From an uncultured Pelagibacteraceae bacterium (GTDB lineage Bacteria; Pseudomonadota; Alphaproteobacteria; Pelagibacterales; Pelagibacteraceae), in assembly GCA_902538495.1 (NCBI GenBank), contig CACBFJ010000001.1, positions 1 to 64,000 of the forward strand: a stretch of DNA of 64,000 nt. The letters are read 5' to 3'. Positions within the stretch are counted from its first letter, which is position 1. Each line of letters opens with the position of its first letter. The translations under genes and the position numbers were made by a program. The notes beneath the pieces are model-generated. The model had not been told where the DNA came from and searched no databases. It worked only from the letters and a program-made list of their open reading frames with translations. Below, piece by piece: positions 44,301-54,096 of the stretch.

Positions 44301-45707
44301 ATGAGTTCAAGCAATGTGCTAAAGACAATAAAAGACAAAGAAATTGAGTACGTAGATTTAAGATTTACCGATCCTAGAGGTAAACTTCAACATGTAACCA
44401 TGGATGCCAAAATGGTTGATGAAGATATGTTGAAAGATGGAATTTTTTTTGATGGTTCATCTATAGCCGGTTGGAAAGCTATTAATGAGTCTGATATGAT
44501 CCTAAAACCAGATAATTCTAGAGCAATTGTTGATCCATTTACCTCTCACAATACATTAAACCTTTTTTGTGATGTTTTAGATGCAATCAAAAAAGATCCT
44601 TATGAAAGAGATCCGAGAGGAACAGCTAAAAAAGCTGAGGCATATCTAAAAAGTTCAGGAATTGGAGATAAAGCGTTTTTTGGTCCTGAAGCTGAATTTT
44701 TTGTATTCGACGATGTAAGATTTAAAAATGACATGAATGAAACTGGATTTAAAATAGATAGTAAGGAAGGTCCTTACAATTCAGGTAAAGAATATGAAAA
44801 TGGAAACATGGGTCACAGACCAGGAATTAAAGGCGGTTATTTCCCAGTTCCTCCTGTTGATAGTGAACAGGATATGAGAAGTGAATATTTAAAAGCAATG
44901 AAAGAAATGGGAATTAAAGTTGAAAAACACCACCACGAAGTTGCACCTAGCCAACATGAACTTGGAATGTATTTTGGAACTCTTGTGGACCAAGCAGATA
45001 ACCTACAACTGTATAAATATGCTGTTCACATGGTTTCTCACTCATTTGGTAAGACAGCTACGTTTATGCCTAAGCCTGTTAAAGGTGACAATGGTTCAGG
45101 TATGCACGTTCACCAATCGATTTGGAAAGGTGATAAAGCGTTATTTTCTGGTGATAAATATGCTGGTTTATCCGATACAGCTTTACACTACATTGGTGGA
45201 ATTTTAAAACATGCAAAAGCTATAAATGCTTTTTCAAATGCTACAACGAATAGTTACAAAAGACTAATTCCAGGATTTGAAGCTCCTGTTTTATTAGCTT
45301 ATTCGGCAAGAAACAGATCAGCATCTTGCAGAATTCCTATTACTTTAAGTAAAAAAGCAGCTAGATGTGAAATTAGATTTGGTGATGCTGCTGGTAATCC
45401 ATATTTAACATTCGCTTCAATGTTAATGGCTGGATTAGATGGAATTAAAAATAAAATTGATCCAGGTAAATCCTTTGATAAAGATCTTTATTCTTTATCA
45501 GAAGATGAAGTTAAGAAAATTCCAACTGTTTGTGGATCTTTAAGAGAAGCAATGGAAAGTCTTGATAAAGATAGAGATTTCTTAAAACAAGGTAATGTAT
45601 TTACCGATGATCAAATAGATGCTTACATTGCGTTAAAGTTTGAAGAAATACACAATTTTGAACACACACCTCATCCTATAGAGTTTGAGATGTATTACAG
45701 TTGTTAA
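44301..45707 (+). CDS. glnA: glutamine synthetase type I
   Basis: 468-residue enzyme making glutamine from glutamate and ammonia. [16 protein letters not shown] near residue 51 and [12 protein letters not shown] near 130 (metal Glu) are present, as are [10 protein letters not shown] near 212 and [18 protein letters not shown] near 256. The adenylylation site DLYSLSEDE with its tyrosine lies near 395, so GlnE-type control is possible. Ribosome site ACGGAGGC stands 7 bases before the start. No glnB is adjacent. Confidence 0.97.
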   Translation: MSSSNVLKTIKDKEIEYVDLRFTDPRGKLQHVTMDAKMVDEDMLKDGIFFDGSSIAGWKAINESDMILKPDNSRAIVDPFTSHNTLNLFCDVLDAIKKDPYERDPRGTAKKAEAYLKSSGIGDKAFFGPEAEFFVFDDVRFKNDMNETGFKIDSKEGPYNSGKEYENGNMGHRPGIKGGYFPVPPVDSEQDMRSEYLKAMKEMGIKVEKHHHEVAPSQHELGMYFGTLVDQADNLQLYKYAVHMVSHSFGKTATFMPKPVKGDNGSGMHVHQSIWKGDKALFSGDKYAGLSDTALHYIGGILKHAKAINAFSNATTNSYKRLIPGFEAPVLLAYSARNRSASCRIPITLSKKAARCEIRFGDAAGNPYLTFASMLMAGLDGIKNKIDPGKSFDKDLYSLSEDEVKKIPTVCGSLREAMESLDKDRDFLKQGNVFTDDQIDAYIALKFEEIHNFEHTPHPIEFEMYYSC

Positions 45708-45709
45708 TT

Positions 45710-45880
45710 TTATTGTCTAGTTTTAGCAATTTTGTTTTTGCCAGAACCTTTTTTAACAATGTAATCAAGTGTTCCATTTGCTCCAGTATCAACAGACTTT
45801 ATTAGAGATCTTAAAAAAGTTTTTCTCTTCTCTTTCCTGTCCTCGCTGTTTTGCAAATTTTTGATTTCAAAGACGTTCAT
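45710..45880 (-). CDS. small basic hypothetical protein
   Basis: 56-residue open frame MNVFEIKNLQNSEDRKEKRK then TFLRSLIKSVDTGANGTLDY, ending in a Lys-rich tail. It fills the gap between glnA (convergent, 2 bases apart) and the suf operon end. Mixed charged helix and a GANGTLDYIVKKG segment; no family recognised. Coding is supported by the fit and the Lys/Asn-rich composition of SAR11 proteins, not by homology. Confidence 0.5.
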   Translation of the reverse strand: MNVFEIKNLQNSEDRKEKRKTFLRSLIKSVDTGANGTLDYIVKKGSGKNKIAKTRQ

Positions 45881-45936
45881 AGATAGATATTATCAGCCTA
45901 TGCGTTTATTGCAACTCTGATATGTTCAAAATGGGA

Positions 45937-46269
45937 TTATATTTTAAAAGACTCTCCGCAACCACAACGCTCGGTTTCATTGGGGTTATTGAAGACAAAT
46001 GATGATGAGAAATCTTCCTTTTTATAATCCATCTCAGTGCCTAAAAGATACATAACTGCTGCCGAATCGATGTAAACTTTTACTCCTTTATCTTCGATCA
46101 ACTCATCATTAGGATTTACCTCTTTTGAATATTCCATTACATATGACATGCCTGCACAACCACCTGATTTTACAGAAACTCTTACACCTATAGCATTTTT
46201 TTCAGCGTTAGACATTATTTCTTTAATTCTTAAAGCTGCATTATCACTTAATTTAATAATAGGGTTCAT
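45937..46269 (-). CDS. A-type iron-sulfur carrier (SufA/ErpA/IscA family)
   Basis: 110 residues. The three cluster cysteines are C38 in SGGCAGMSY and C102 and C104 in RCGCGESF, at the family spacing. It receives clusters from the SufBCD scaffold and hands them to targets. Last gene of the suf operon; its start shares a base with the stop of the DUF59 gene. IscA, SufA and ErpA cannot be separated by sequence alone. Confidence 0.92.
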   Translation of the reverse strand: MNPIIKLSDNAALRIKEIMSNAEKNAIGVRVSVKSGGCAGMSYVMEYSKEVNPNDELIEDKGVKVYIDSAAVMYLLGTEMDYKKEDFSSSFVFNNPNETERCGCGESFKI

Positions 46270-46565
46270 TATAAGTTTAACTCCAATTTCGCTGCATCTG
46301 ACATCATATCTTTATTCCAAGGAGGATCCCAGACCAATTCAAGATTTACATCATCTATTCCCTCTACTTGCATTGCACCCTCTTTTACTTCTTTTGGTAA
46401 ACTTTCTGCAACGGGACAATTCGGTGTAGTTAATGTCATCTTAATGTCAGCTTTACGACCATTTACTTGTATATCATAAATTAAACCAAGTTCGTATATG
46501 TTCACTGGTAATTCAGGGTCATAAATTTTTTTAATTTCGTCAATAATTTTATTTTTTACTTCCAT
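46269..46565 (-). CDS. sufT: SufT-like MIP18/DUF59 family Fe-S assembly protein
   Basis: 98 residues: IKKIYDPELPVNIYELGLIYDIQV near the start, with DPELP and the YELGLIYD signature, then MTLTTPNCPVAESLP with the conserved Cys, and VWDPPWNKDMMSDAAKLEL at the end. DUF59 proteins help insert Fe-S clusters, and the gene sits inside the suf operon. The symbol follows the common name for suf-linked members. Confidence 0.88.
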   Translation of the reverse strand: MEVKNKIIDEIKKIYDPELPVNIYELGLIYDIQVNGRKADIKMTLTTPNCPVAESLPKEVKEGAMQVEGIDDVNLELVWDPPWNKDMMSDAAKLELNL

Positions 46566-46567
46566 AA

Positions 46568-47032
46568 TTAACTTTCTGTAGTTATTTCTTTCCCATCATT
46601 TTCCATTGCAGATATCAAAGTGTGCCATGATAAGGTAGCACATTTAACTCTCATTGGATATTGTTTAACACCTGATAGACACATCAATTTTGTTTTATCA
46701 TCCTCTTTTAAAATATTATTTTTAAGTTCAGGATTTTCTTTAATCATTCCTAAAAAATCTTCTATTATTTCTTTAGCTTCATTATCACTTTTACCTTTAA
46801 TCAAATCAGTCATTATAGAAGCTGATGCCATTGATATTGCACACCCACTTCCTTCGAAAGAAATATCCTCAACTTTTCTTTGGTCATTTAATTTAAGATA
46901 TACATGTACATTATCTCCACATAATGGATTATTGCCTTTTGCATCTTTATTAAAATTTTCTGTTTTCCCTAAATTTCGAGGATTCTTTCCATGCTCTAAA
47001 ATTATTTCTTGATATAATTCTTTTAAGTTCAT
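46568..47032 (-). CDS. sufU: SufU-type Fe-S scaffold/sulfur acceptor
   Basis: 154 residues. Zinc/cluster ligands are C38 and D40 in NPLCGD, C64 in GSGCAIS and C131 in VKCATLSW. The insert of about 18 residues between the second and third cysteine (DFLGMIKENPELKNNIL) marks SufU rather than IscU. It accepts sulfur from SufS. The start overlaps the sufS stop by one base. Confidence 0.92.
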   Translation of the reverse strand: MNLKELYQEIILEHGKNPRNLGKTENFNKDAKGNNPLCGDNVHVYLKLNDQRKVEDISFEGSGCAISMASASIMTDLIKGKSDNEAKEIIEDFLGMIKENPELKNNILKEDDKTKLMCLSGVKQYPMRVKCATLSWHTLISAMENDGKEITTES

Positions 47033-48249
47033 TATAAATCAAAAATTTTTTTACAATTATTAATACCTTCATTTAGTTTATCTAAATCATCTTTGGTATT
47101 ATAAACTCCTAATGATGCTCGCGCACTTGCGGGTATACCTAGTTTGTCATGAAGTATTTGACAACAATGATGACCGGCTCTAATAGCAACTCCAGTTTCA
47201 TCTAGAATAGTTGCAATGTCATGTGGGTGTACCCCTTCTACAGTAAAAGATAGAACTCCGCCTCGCTCTTTTGGATTTCCAATTAGCTTCACAGAATTAT
47301 TTTTTTTCAAAATTTCTTGGCCGTATTCTATTAATTCTTTTTCATGTTTAATAATATTATCAATTCCAATACTTTCTAAAAATTTTATTGATTGGTCGAA
47401 CGCGATGACTTGAGCTGTAGCCATTGTTCCAGCTTCATACTTATTTGGAAGCTCGCCATAAGAAATTCTATCTTTTTTAACTTCATTTATCATTCCTCCA
47501 CCTCCTTGGTATGGTGGAAGTTGCTCTAACCATTTCTTTTTTCCATACAAAACTCCAAGTCCTGTCGGGCCATACATTTTATGACATGATATTGCGTAAA
47601 AATCGCAATCAAGGTCTTGCATATCTAATTTTAAATGTGGTCCTCCCTGACATCCATCTACTACAACAACTATGCCCTTTGAATGTGCTAATTGAGTTAT
47701 CTCTTTGATTGGTAAAACTGCACCGGTGACATTGGATAAATGAGTTATTGCTATTACTTTAGTTTTATCTGTAATTTCTTTTTCTATATTTTCAATCGGA
47801 ATATCTCCATCTTCATTTATCTCTGCAAACTTTATTTTTATATTTTTGGATTTTCTTAAAAAATGCCATGGAACATAATTTGAATGATGCTCTAGTTCTG
47901 TAATTAAAATTTCGTCATTTGGTTCCAAGATTGCTTGACCTAAAGTGTTAGCGACCAAATTTAAAGCTTCTGTAGCACCTTTAGTAAATACAATTTCATT
48001 TTTATCTTTCGCATTTATATATTTTTGTACAGAAATTCTTGTATTTTCATACAAATTAGTGGCTGCAACAGCTAAATAATGTATGCTTCTGCCTACATTT
48101 GAAAACTGTTTTGAATAAAAATCATTTATTCTATCTAGGACTACTTTGGGTTTTTGAGAGGAATTAGCACTATCCAAATAAACTAAATCGTTATTCTGAA
48201 TTTTTTCGTCAAAAATTGGAAATTCTTTTTTAATATTGTCTATATTCAT
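47032..48249 (-). CDS. sufS: cysteine desulfurase SufS
   Basis: 405-residue PLP enzyme releasing sulfur from cysteine. TELEHHSNYVPWHF near residue 118 and the PLP lysine K224 in SCHKMYGPTG are present, as is the catalytic cysteine in RAGHHCCQ near 362, the class II (SufS) form of the active loop. Overlaps sufD by 4 bases. Works with SufU just downstream. Confidence 0.95.
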   Translation of the reverse strand: MNIDNIKKEFPIFDEKIQNNDLVYLDSANSSQKPKVVLDRINDFYSKQFSNVGRSIHYLAVAATNLYENTRISVQKYINAKDKNEIVFTKGATEALNLVANTLGQAILEPNDEILITELEHHSNYVPWHFLRKSKNIKIKFAEINEDGDIPIENIEKEITDKTKVIAITHLSNVTGAVLPIKEITQLAHSKGIVVVVDGCQGGPHLKLDMQDLDCDFYAISCHKMYGPTGLGVLYGKKKWLEQLPPYQGGGGMINEVKKDRISYGELPNKYEAGTMATAQVIAFDQSIKFLESIGIDNIIKHEKELIEYGQEILKKNNSVKLIGNPKERGGVLSFTVEGVHPHDIATILDETGVAIRAGHHCCQILHDKLGIPASARASLGVYNTKDDLDKLNEGINNCKKIFDL

Positions 48250-49493
48250 TCTTTTAATCCAATAATATTCTTAATTAAGTTCCTAATTTCAGGGTCTGTA
48301 ATCTTTTCAACAACATCTAATAAAAACCCATTTATTAGAAGTTCTTTTGATTGTTGGTAATTTAAACCACGAGACATTAAATAAAAAATTGATTCTTCAT
48401 TTAAACTTCCAGATGCTGATCCATGAGAGCATTTTACATCATCCGCATAAATTTCTAATTCTGGTTTTGCGTTAAACTCTGATGTTTCATCTAACAGTAT
48501 TGCTTTGCTTAATTGATACCCATCAGTTTTTTGAGCTTTAGAGTCTACAAATATTCTTCCCTGATATGCAGATTTTGAGTTTTTTCCAAGCACACTTTTA
48601 ATAAGTTGATAACTTTTAGTGTTCTCAACCAAATGATTAATTGTGGATCTAATTTCGTGCTGTTGATTTTCCTTTAAAGAAAGAACTCCATTTATAAAGG
48701 CAGATGAGTATTCACCGTTTAAGTTACAATTAACCTCATTTTTCAAATAATCTGAACCAGCAGACAATATAAATGTTTCTGAAATACTATTATCATCCTG
48801 TTCAATATTATTAAAAGAATACTTTAAATTATTATTTCTAAACTTATCTAATTTATAATTTTTAAGAATTGAGTATTTTTTCAAATTAAAATTATACAAA
48901 ATATTTACAAAATTTTTATCTGCATTATCGCTAAAATAGTCAATTAGCCTTAGGCAACTATTTTCCTCTAATTCAAAATTTAAACTTAAATTTATATTTT
49001 TTGATCTTATTTTATCATTAGTAGAGTGGTAAATTATTAAAGGTTTTTTGAAAGAATAATTCTTTTTTACTAAAATTTTAAAAACTTTATTTGTAAACGC
49101 ATTATTTAAATCAATTAATGAATTTTTAGTATCAAATATGATATTTTTTCCAGTTTCATCATTTATTTCAATTTGATTTTGATCTTCATAATTAAAATCA
49201 ATTTTTTCAATTCTACCATTGATAAAAATAATTTTATTGTGTTCTAAACCATCAACAAAAATAGATGTATCAATTTTGTTTGGTAATGAGTAGTCATTAA
49301 AAAAACTTAGGTCACCAATATTTTTTTTGATGATTTGACTAATATCTAAAAACTTCCAATCCTCTTGCTTTCTATTTGGAAAACCGTTTTTAATAAATTT
49401 TCTTAGAAAACTTTTTTTTAATTGAATTTCTTTTTCTGAAATGTTTAAAGTTTTTATTATTTTATCAAAATCTAATTGTAATTGTTCAATCAT
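48246..49493 (-). CDS. sufD: Fe-S assembly protein SufD
   Basis: 415 residues, diverged in its N-terminal half (rich in Asn, Ile, Lys), with a clear SufB/D C-terminal core. The core shows LVENTKSYQLIKSVLGKNSKSAYQGRIFVD near 290, YADDVKCSHGSASGSLNEESIFYLMSRGL near 355 with the conserved Cys-Ser-His, and LLINGFLLDVV. Partner of SufB and SufC in the scaffold complex. Confidence 0.93.
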   Translation of the reverse strand: MIEQLQLDFDKIIKTLNISEKEIQLKKSFLRKFIKNGFPNRKQEDWKFLDISQIIKKNIGDLSFFNDYSLPNKIDTSIFVDGLEHNKIIFINGRIEKIDFNYEDQNQIEINDETGKNIIFDTKNSLIDLNNAFTNKVFKILVKKNYSFKKPLIIYHSTNDKIRSKNINLSLNFELEENSCLRLIDYFSDNADKNFVNILYNFNLKKYSILKNYKLDKFRNNNLKYSFNNIEQDDNSISETFILSAGSDYLKNEVNCNLNGEYSSAFINGVLSLKENQQHEIRSTINHLVENTKSYQLIKSVLGKNSKSAYQGRIFVDSKAQKTDGYQLSKAILLDETSEFNAKPELEIYADDVKCSHGSASGSLNEESIFYLMSRGLNYQQSKELLINGFLLDVVEKITDPEIRNLIKNIIGLKE

Positions 49494-50228
49494 TTAATTA
49501 AAGCTTTCATAACCTTTTTTTTCTAATTCTATTGCTAATTCTGGGCCTCCAGATCTAATAATTTTTCCATTCATTAAGACATGAACAAAGTCCGGTCTTA
49601 TGTAGTCTAATAACCTTTGATAGTGAGTAATTATTAAAAAAGAATTATTTTTATTTCTTAATGTATTAACTCCATCAGCAACTATTTTTAAAGCATCTAT
49701 GTCTAAACCTGAGTCCGTTTCATCTAAAATAGATAGTTTTGGAGCCAACATAGACATTTGTAAAATTTCATTTTTCTTTTTTTCTCCTCCTGAAAAACCA
49801 ACATTTAGTTGTCTGTTAAGTTTTTCCTCATCAAATTTTAATTCTTTAGCTTTTTGTTTAACAAGCTTTAAGAATTCAATTGCATCTAATTCTTTTTCTC
49901 CACGTGCTTTTCTAATTGCGTTTAATGATGTTTTTAAAAATATATTTGTATTTACACCTGGAATTTCTAAAGGATATTGAAAAGCTAAAAATATTCCTTT
50001 ATGTGCTCTTTCCTCGGTCTCAAGATCAAACAAATTTTTATTTTCAAATAAGATTTCACCTGATACCTCATACCCTTTTTTTCCTGATAAAATATTAGAC
50101 AGTGTGCTTTTTCCTGATCCGTTTGGACCCATTATTGCATGAACTTCGCCAGGATTTATATCTAAAGAAAATCCTTTTAATATAGATTTGTTTTCAATAT
50201 TCGCGTTTAAATTACTTATTTTAAGCAT
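49494..50228 (-). CDS. sufC: Fe-S assembly ATPase SufC
   Basis: 244-residue ABC-type ATPase. Walker A GPNGSGKST at 34-42, the SufC-form signature VGFSGGEKKKNEILQM near 147, Walker B LSILDETDSGLDIDAL near 170, and switch His in ITHYQRLLDYI near 200. It powers the SufBCD scaffold. 1 base before sufD, and its start shares its last codon region with the sufB stop. Confidence 0.96.
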   Translation of the reverse strand: MLKISNLNANIENKSILKGFSLDINPGEVHAIMGPNGSGKSTLSNILSGKKGYEVSGEILFENKNLFDLETEERAHKGIFLAFQYPLEIPGVNTNIFLKTSLNAIRKARGEKELDAIEFLKLVKQKAKELKFDEEKLNRQLNVGFSGGEKKKNEILQMSMLAPKLSILDETDSGLDIDALKIVADGVNTLRNKNNSFLIITHYQRLLDYIRPDFVHVLMNGKIIRSGGPELAIELEKKGYESFN

Positions 50229-51670
50229 TAACCAACGCTCCCCTCTAAGCTAATACCTACAAGTTTCTGAGCTTCAACTGCAAACTCCATTGGTAATTGT
50301 TGTAATACTTCCTTGCAAAAACCATTAACAATTAATCCTACAGCTTCTTCAGAATTAAGTCCTCTTTGTTGACAATAATGTAATTGTTCTTCGCTAATTT
50401 TTGATGTTGTAGCTTCATGTGCAATATTTGAATCAAAATTTTTATTTTTTATATAGGGTACTGTGTGCGCACCACACTTGTTGCCCATTAATAAAGAATC
50501 ACATTGCGTATAATTACTAGAATTTTTAGCTTTTGAATTAACATCTACTAAACCTCTGTAAGTCATATCTGAAAATCCAGCGCTTATTCCTTTGGAAATA
50601 ATTTTACTTTTAGTATTTTTTCCTAAATGAATCATTTTTGTTCCAGTGTCTGCCTTTTGATGATTATTGGTAATTGCTATAGAATAAAATTCACCAATTG
50701 AATTATCACCTTTTAAAATACAGCTTGGATATTTCCAAGTTATAGCTGAACCAGTTTCAACTTGTGTCCAAGAAATCTTAGAATTTTTCCCCCTGCATAA
50801 GCCTCTTTTAGTTACAAAATTATAAATTCCTCCTTTGCCGTTTTCATCGCCCGGATACCAATTTTGTACTGTTGAATATTTTATTTCCGCATCATCTAAG
50901 GCAATTAATTCTACATTCGCTGCATGTAATTGGTTTTCATCTCTCATTGGAGCAGTACATCCTTCGAGGTAACTTACGTAACTGCCTTTATCTGCAATAA
51001 TTAATGTTCTTTCGAACTGTCCTGTCTCTGATGCATTAATTCTGAAATAAGTCGATAGTTCCATTGGACACTTAATACCTTCAGGGATATAAACAAATGA
51101 ACCATCTGTAAAAACAGCAGAATTTAGTGTGGCAAAGAAATGATCAGTAACTGGTATTACAGTCCCTAAATATTTTTTTACTAAATTGGGATGTTTTTGA
51201 ATAGCCTCTGACATTGAGCAAAAAATTATTCCATGTTTGGTCAATTCACCCTTAAAAGTAGTAGCGACTGAAACAGAGTCAAACACAGCATCAACAGCAA
51301 TTCCATTTAATCTTGCTTGTTCTTGTAATGGAATCCCAAGTTTTTTATAAGTCTCCAAAAGTTTCGGGTCAAGCTCATCTAAACTTTTTGGTTTGTCCTT
51401 CATACTTTTTGGGGCTGAGTAGTAATATAAATCTTGATAATCAATTTTGGGATATTTTGGTTTTTGCCAATTAGGTTCTTTTAAAAGTTTTAATCGCTCA
51501 AAAGCTTTTAACCTAAAGTCTAACATCCACTGCGGCTCTTTTTTAATATTAGAAATAAATTTTATTACATCTTCGTTCAAACCTTTTGGAGCTTTGATAT
51601 TTTCTATATCAGTAGTAAATCCGTATTTATAATCTTTTAACTTTTCTATGTCTTTTTCGCTAGTATCCAT
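50228..51670 (-). CDS. sufB: Fe-S assembly scaffold SufB
   Basis: 480 residues from [13 protein letters not shown]. The frame opens 6 codons earlier only at a TTG; the ATG has an AGAGAAG site and lies 1 base past the iscR stop. Core features: [25 protein letters not shown] near 237, [29 protein letters not shown] near 285, and the SufB C-terminal C-G-A-H/CQQRG blocks ([34 protein letters not shown]). Central scaffold for cluster building. Confidence 0.96.
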   Translation of the reverse strand: MDTSEKDIEKLKDYKYGFTTDIENIKAPKGLNEDVIKFISNIKKEPQWMLDFRLKAFERLKLLKEPNWQKPKYPKIDYQDLYYYSAPKSMKDKPKSLDELDPKLLETYKKLGIPLQEQARLNGIAVDAVFDSVSVATTFKGELTKHGIIFCSMSEAIQKHPNLVKKYLGTVIPVTDHFFATLNSAVFTDGSFVYIPEGIKCPMELSTYFRINASETGQFERTLIIADKGSYVSYLEGCTAPMRDENQLHAANVELIALDDAEIKYSTVQNWYPGDENGKGGIYNFVTKRGLCRGKNSKISWTQVETGSAITWKYPSCILKGDNSIGEFYSIAITNNHQKADTGTKMIHLGKNTKSKIISKGISAGFSDMTYRGLVDVNSKAKNSSNYTQCDSLLMGNKCGAHTVPYIKNKNFDSNIAHEATTSKISEEQLHYCQQRGLNSEEAVGLIVNGFCKEVLQQLPMEFAVEAQKLVGISLEGSVG

Positions 51671-51671
51671 T

Positions 51672-52097
51672 TTAAATTCTTCTCTCAATATTATCTTTTA
51701 TTAAATCTTCTAAACTTTTTTTTTCAAAAAAATCATTTATATGATTTTCAAGCTCATCCCATAAATTATGAGTTAAACATTTTGTAGGTTTTCCATTACA
51801 GCCTTTTTTTGACTCTTTTTTACACTGCACAGTTTTTACTTTTTCATCAACAGCATCGAAAATGTTGGTAAGTTTTATTTCATTGGCTTTTTTATTCAAA
51901 ACATAGCCGCCCTGATTTCCTCTAACGCTTTGAACAATTGCTTTTTTTCTTAGTTTAGAAAAAATTTGTTCTAAATAGTCTAGAGAAATGCCTTGTCTCA
52001 ACGATATATCTCTTAGAGAAACTGGATTAATATCATTAAACTTTGCCAGGTCCACTAAAGCCATTACCGCATATCTGCCTTTAGATGTTAGTTTCAT
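51672..52097 (-). CDS. iscR: Rrf2-family Fe-S regulator IscR
   Basis: 141 residues. Winged helix-turn-helix at the start ([20 protein letters not shown], then [20 protein letters not shown]) and three cluster-binding cysteines in [24 protein letters not shown], near residues 92-107. It senses Fe-S status and controls the suf operon behind it; a matching DNA box lies upstream. First gene of the operon. Confidence 0.93.
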   Translation of the reverse strand: MKLTSKGRYAVMALVDLAKFNDINPVSLRDISLRQGISLDYLEQIFSKLRKKAIVQSVRGNQGGYVLNKKANEIKLTNIFDAVDEKVKTVQCKKESKKGCNGKPTKCLTHNLWDELENHINDFFEKKSLEDLIKDNIERRI

Positions 52098-52124
52098 AAA
52101 CCCTTATTTTCCAAGCATATATAT

Positions 52125-52149
52125 AAACCTGACTAAATTAGTCAAGTAT
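52125..52149. promoter_or_regulatory. IscR-type operator (type 1-like box) before iscR-suf
   Basis: AAACCTGACTAAATTAGTCAAGTAT fits the E. coli type 1 IscR consensus (ATASYYGACTRWWWYAGTCRRSTAT, from memory) at all but the second base. It contains the perfect 15-base palindrome TGACTAAATTAGTCA. Placed 28 bases upstream of the iscR start and shared with the divergent hydrolase gene. Confidence 0.85.
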
Positions 52150-52231
52150 CTGACAACAAAAAAAAATAACAATTTGTCACGCACATGTGATATGTCTAAA
52201 TTTTTTTTGAGAATAGTTATCAATAACAATT

Positions 52232-52888
52232 ATGGATAATAAAATTTTAGAAATTTTTATTCCTGGTCCTGCTGGAAGACTTGAAGCTAAATATTTTAAA
52301 AGTAAAAAAAGTACTTCACCAATAGCATTGATATTACAACCACATCCCCAGTATGGAGGAACAATGAATAACAAAGTTGTTGTGGAAACATTTCACTCTT
52401 TTATGGATAACAACTTTTCAGTTTGTCGTGTAAATTTTAGAGGTGTTGGAAAAAGTGATGGGGAATTTGATAACGGACAAGGTGAACTTGCTGATGCAGC
52501 TGCTGCATTAGATTGGCTAGAGAGGGAAAATTTTGATAATTCACAGTGTTGGATCTCCGGTTTTTCTTTTGGATCATTAATTGCTATGCAACTTTTAATG
52601 AGAAGACCAGAAATAAATAGATTTATCGCAATTTCACCTCAGCCAAACGTTTATGATTTTTCTTTTTTATCACCCTGTCCATCTTCTGGATTAATGGTTT
52701 ATGGAAAAAAAGATGAATTAGTGCCAGTTGATTATATCAATGAATTAAATAAGAGACTGAGTGATCAAAAAGGTATAAAAGTTGAGTTTCAAGCTGTCCA
52801 AGATGCTAATCATTTTTTTTCGAAAAATGAGACCAATTTAGTTAAAGTTTTAGATAAATATATTAAAAAAGAAACTGCATTATATTAA
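52232..52888 (+). CDS. alpha/beta hydrolase
   Basis: 218 residues, with HPQYGGTMNNKVVVE near residue 34 (oxyanion side), nucleophile Ser in GFSFGSLIA near 107, Asp in VYGKKDELVP near 155 and His in DANHFFSKNE near 194. This 'PHPQYGGTM' group is common in Alphaproteobacteria and is of unknown substrate. Divergent from iscR, convergent with anmK (ends overlap by 4 bases). Confidence 0.87.
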   Translation: MDNKILEIFIPGPAGRLEAKYFKSKKSTSPIALILQPHPQYGGTMNNKVVVETFHSFMDNNFSVCRVNFRGVGKSDGEFDNGQGELADAAAALDWLERENFDNSQCWISGFSFGSLIAMQLLMRRPEINRFIAISPQPNVYDFSFLSPCPSSGLMVYGKKDELVPVDYINELNKRLSDQKGIKVEFQAVQDANHFFSKNETNLVKVLDKYIKKETALY

Positions 52889-54048
52889 AAGTTCTGAATT
52901 ATTTCACCTCCAGAAATTGGTTTTTTACATCCAGTTGTATTAGGAAAAGAAATAGGTAAATTTAAAATAGATCTAATTGCAAGATATCCAAAAGCTTGGG
53001 ACTCTACAAAGTCACCGTCGATACCATATTCCTCAATGGGATAAAAGTTTAATTTTTTTGAGTCTTTAATAATATCAAATGATTTTAAGATTGATTTCAT
53101 TAAATATTCATTTTTTCTACCTCCACCACAAACCAAAAATATTGTATTTTTTTCCGGGTCTTTGAAATGTTTGAGAGCTTTTGAAATTTGTGATGATGTA
53201 AAATCTGCTAATGTCGATGTTCCATCTTCCAAAGAAAGACCTTTTGCAAAAGATATATCAAAATCTTTTATATCTAATGAATCTTTATAAGGTGGGCCGA
53301 TGTTAAAATTTTCTAAAGCTTGATTTAGAATTAATTCATCTGTTTTGCCAATACTTGCTAGTGTTCCACCAATATCATATTTCTTTTTCGATTTTTTTCT
53401 AACCCACTCATCTATCAAACAATTTCCTGGAGCTATATCACATGCTTTTATATAATCTTTTTTTTTATCTAATTCATCCCATTTAACTGTTTGTGTAATA
53501 TTTGAAATTCCTCCTATATTAACAATATTAATAGAATAAGATTTATCCAATTTTTCTTTTAAATATTTATTTGCAATCAAGTTATGAAAAATTGGTGTTA
53601 ACGGAGCACCTTGACCTCCATTTTTTAAATCATTTTGTCTAAAATTATAAACTACCTTTTTTTTTGTTAATTGTGATAAAAGTTTTCCATCACCTAATTG
53701 TTTAGTAATTCTTTTTTTACTATCGTGAAATATCGTTTGTCCGTGAAAGCCTAATAAATCTACATCTATTTTATTATTGTTTAAAATTTCCTTAACTACA
53801 TTTGAATGGAAGAGTGTAATTTCTCTTTCAATATCTTTAATTTCGCCTTCATGTTTAATAAGGTGGTCTGGAACTAAAATTTTTGCTCTAATATCAAGTA
53901 TTTTTTGTCTTATTTTATCTCCATACTCAAAATACCTGTCAAATAAAGCTGAATATACTCGCTTACCATCAGACTTTATAATAGATGCATCTACTCCATC
54001 CATTGAAGTTCCACTCATTAATCCTAATACTGTATATAATTTACCCAT
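52885..54048 (-). CDS. anmK: anhydro-N-acetylmuramic acid kinase
   Basis: 387 residues. The N-terminal GLMSGTSMDGVDASI (residues 9-23) is the AnmK phosphate loop; DLLGFHGQTIFHD near 95, VNIGGISNIT near 175 and CDIAPGNCLIDEWV near 203 follow, and VCGGGRKNEYLM near 300 is the family's ending block. It recycles cell-wall anhydroMurNAc to MurNAc-6-phosphate. Confidence 0.94.
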   Translation of the reverse strand: MGKLYTVLGLMSGTSMDGVDASIIKSDGKRVYSALFDRYFEYGDKIRQKILDIRAKILVPDHLIKHEGEIKDIEREITLFHSNVVKEILNNNKIDVDLLGFHGQTIFHDSKKRITKQLGDGKLLSQLTKKKVVYNFRQNDLKNGGQGAPLTPIFHNLIANKYLKEKLDKSYSINIVNIGGISNITQTVKWDELDKKKDYIKACDIAPGNCLIDEWVRKKSKKKYDIGGTLASIGKTDELILNQALENFNIGPPYKDSLDIKDFDISFAKGLSLEDGTSTLADFTSSQISKALKHFKDPEKNTIFLVCGGGRKNEYLMKSILKSFDIIKDSKKLNFYPIEEYGIDGDFVESQAFGYLAIRSILNLPISFPNTTGCKKPISGGEIIQNF

Positions 54049-54096
54049 TATTATTTTTTTTTAAAAAAAATTTGTATATTGTAAGACTATAAACTT

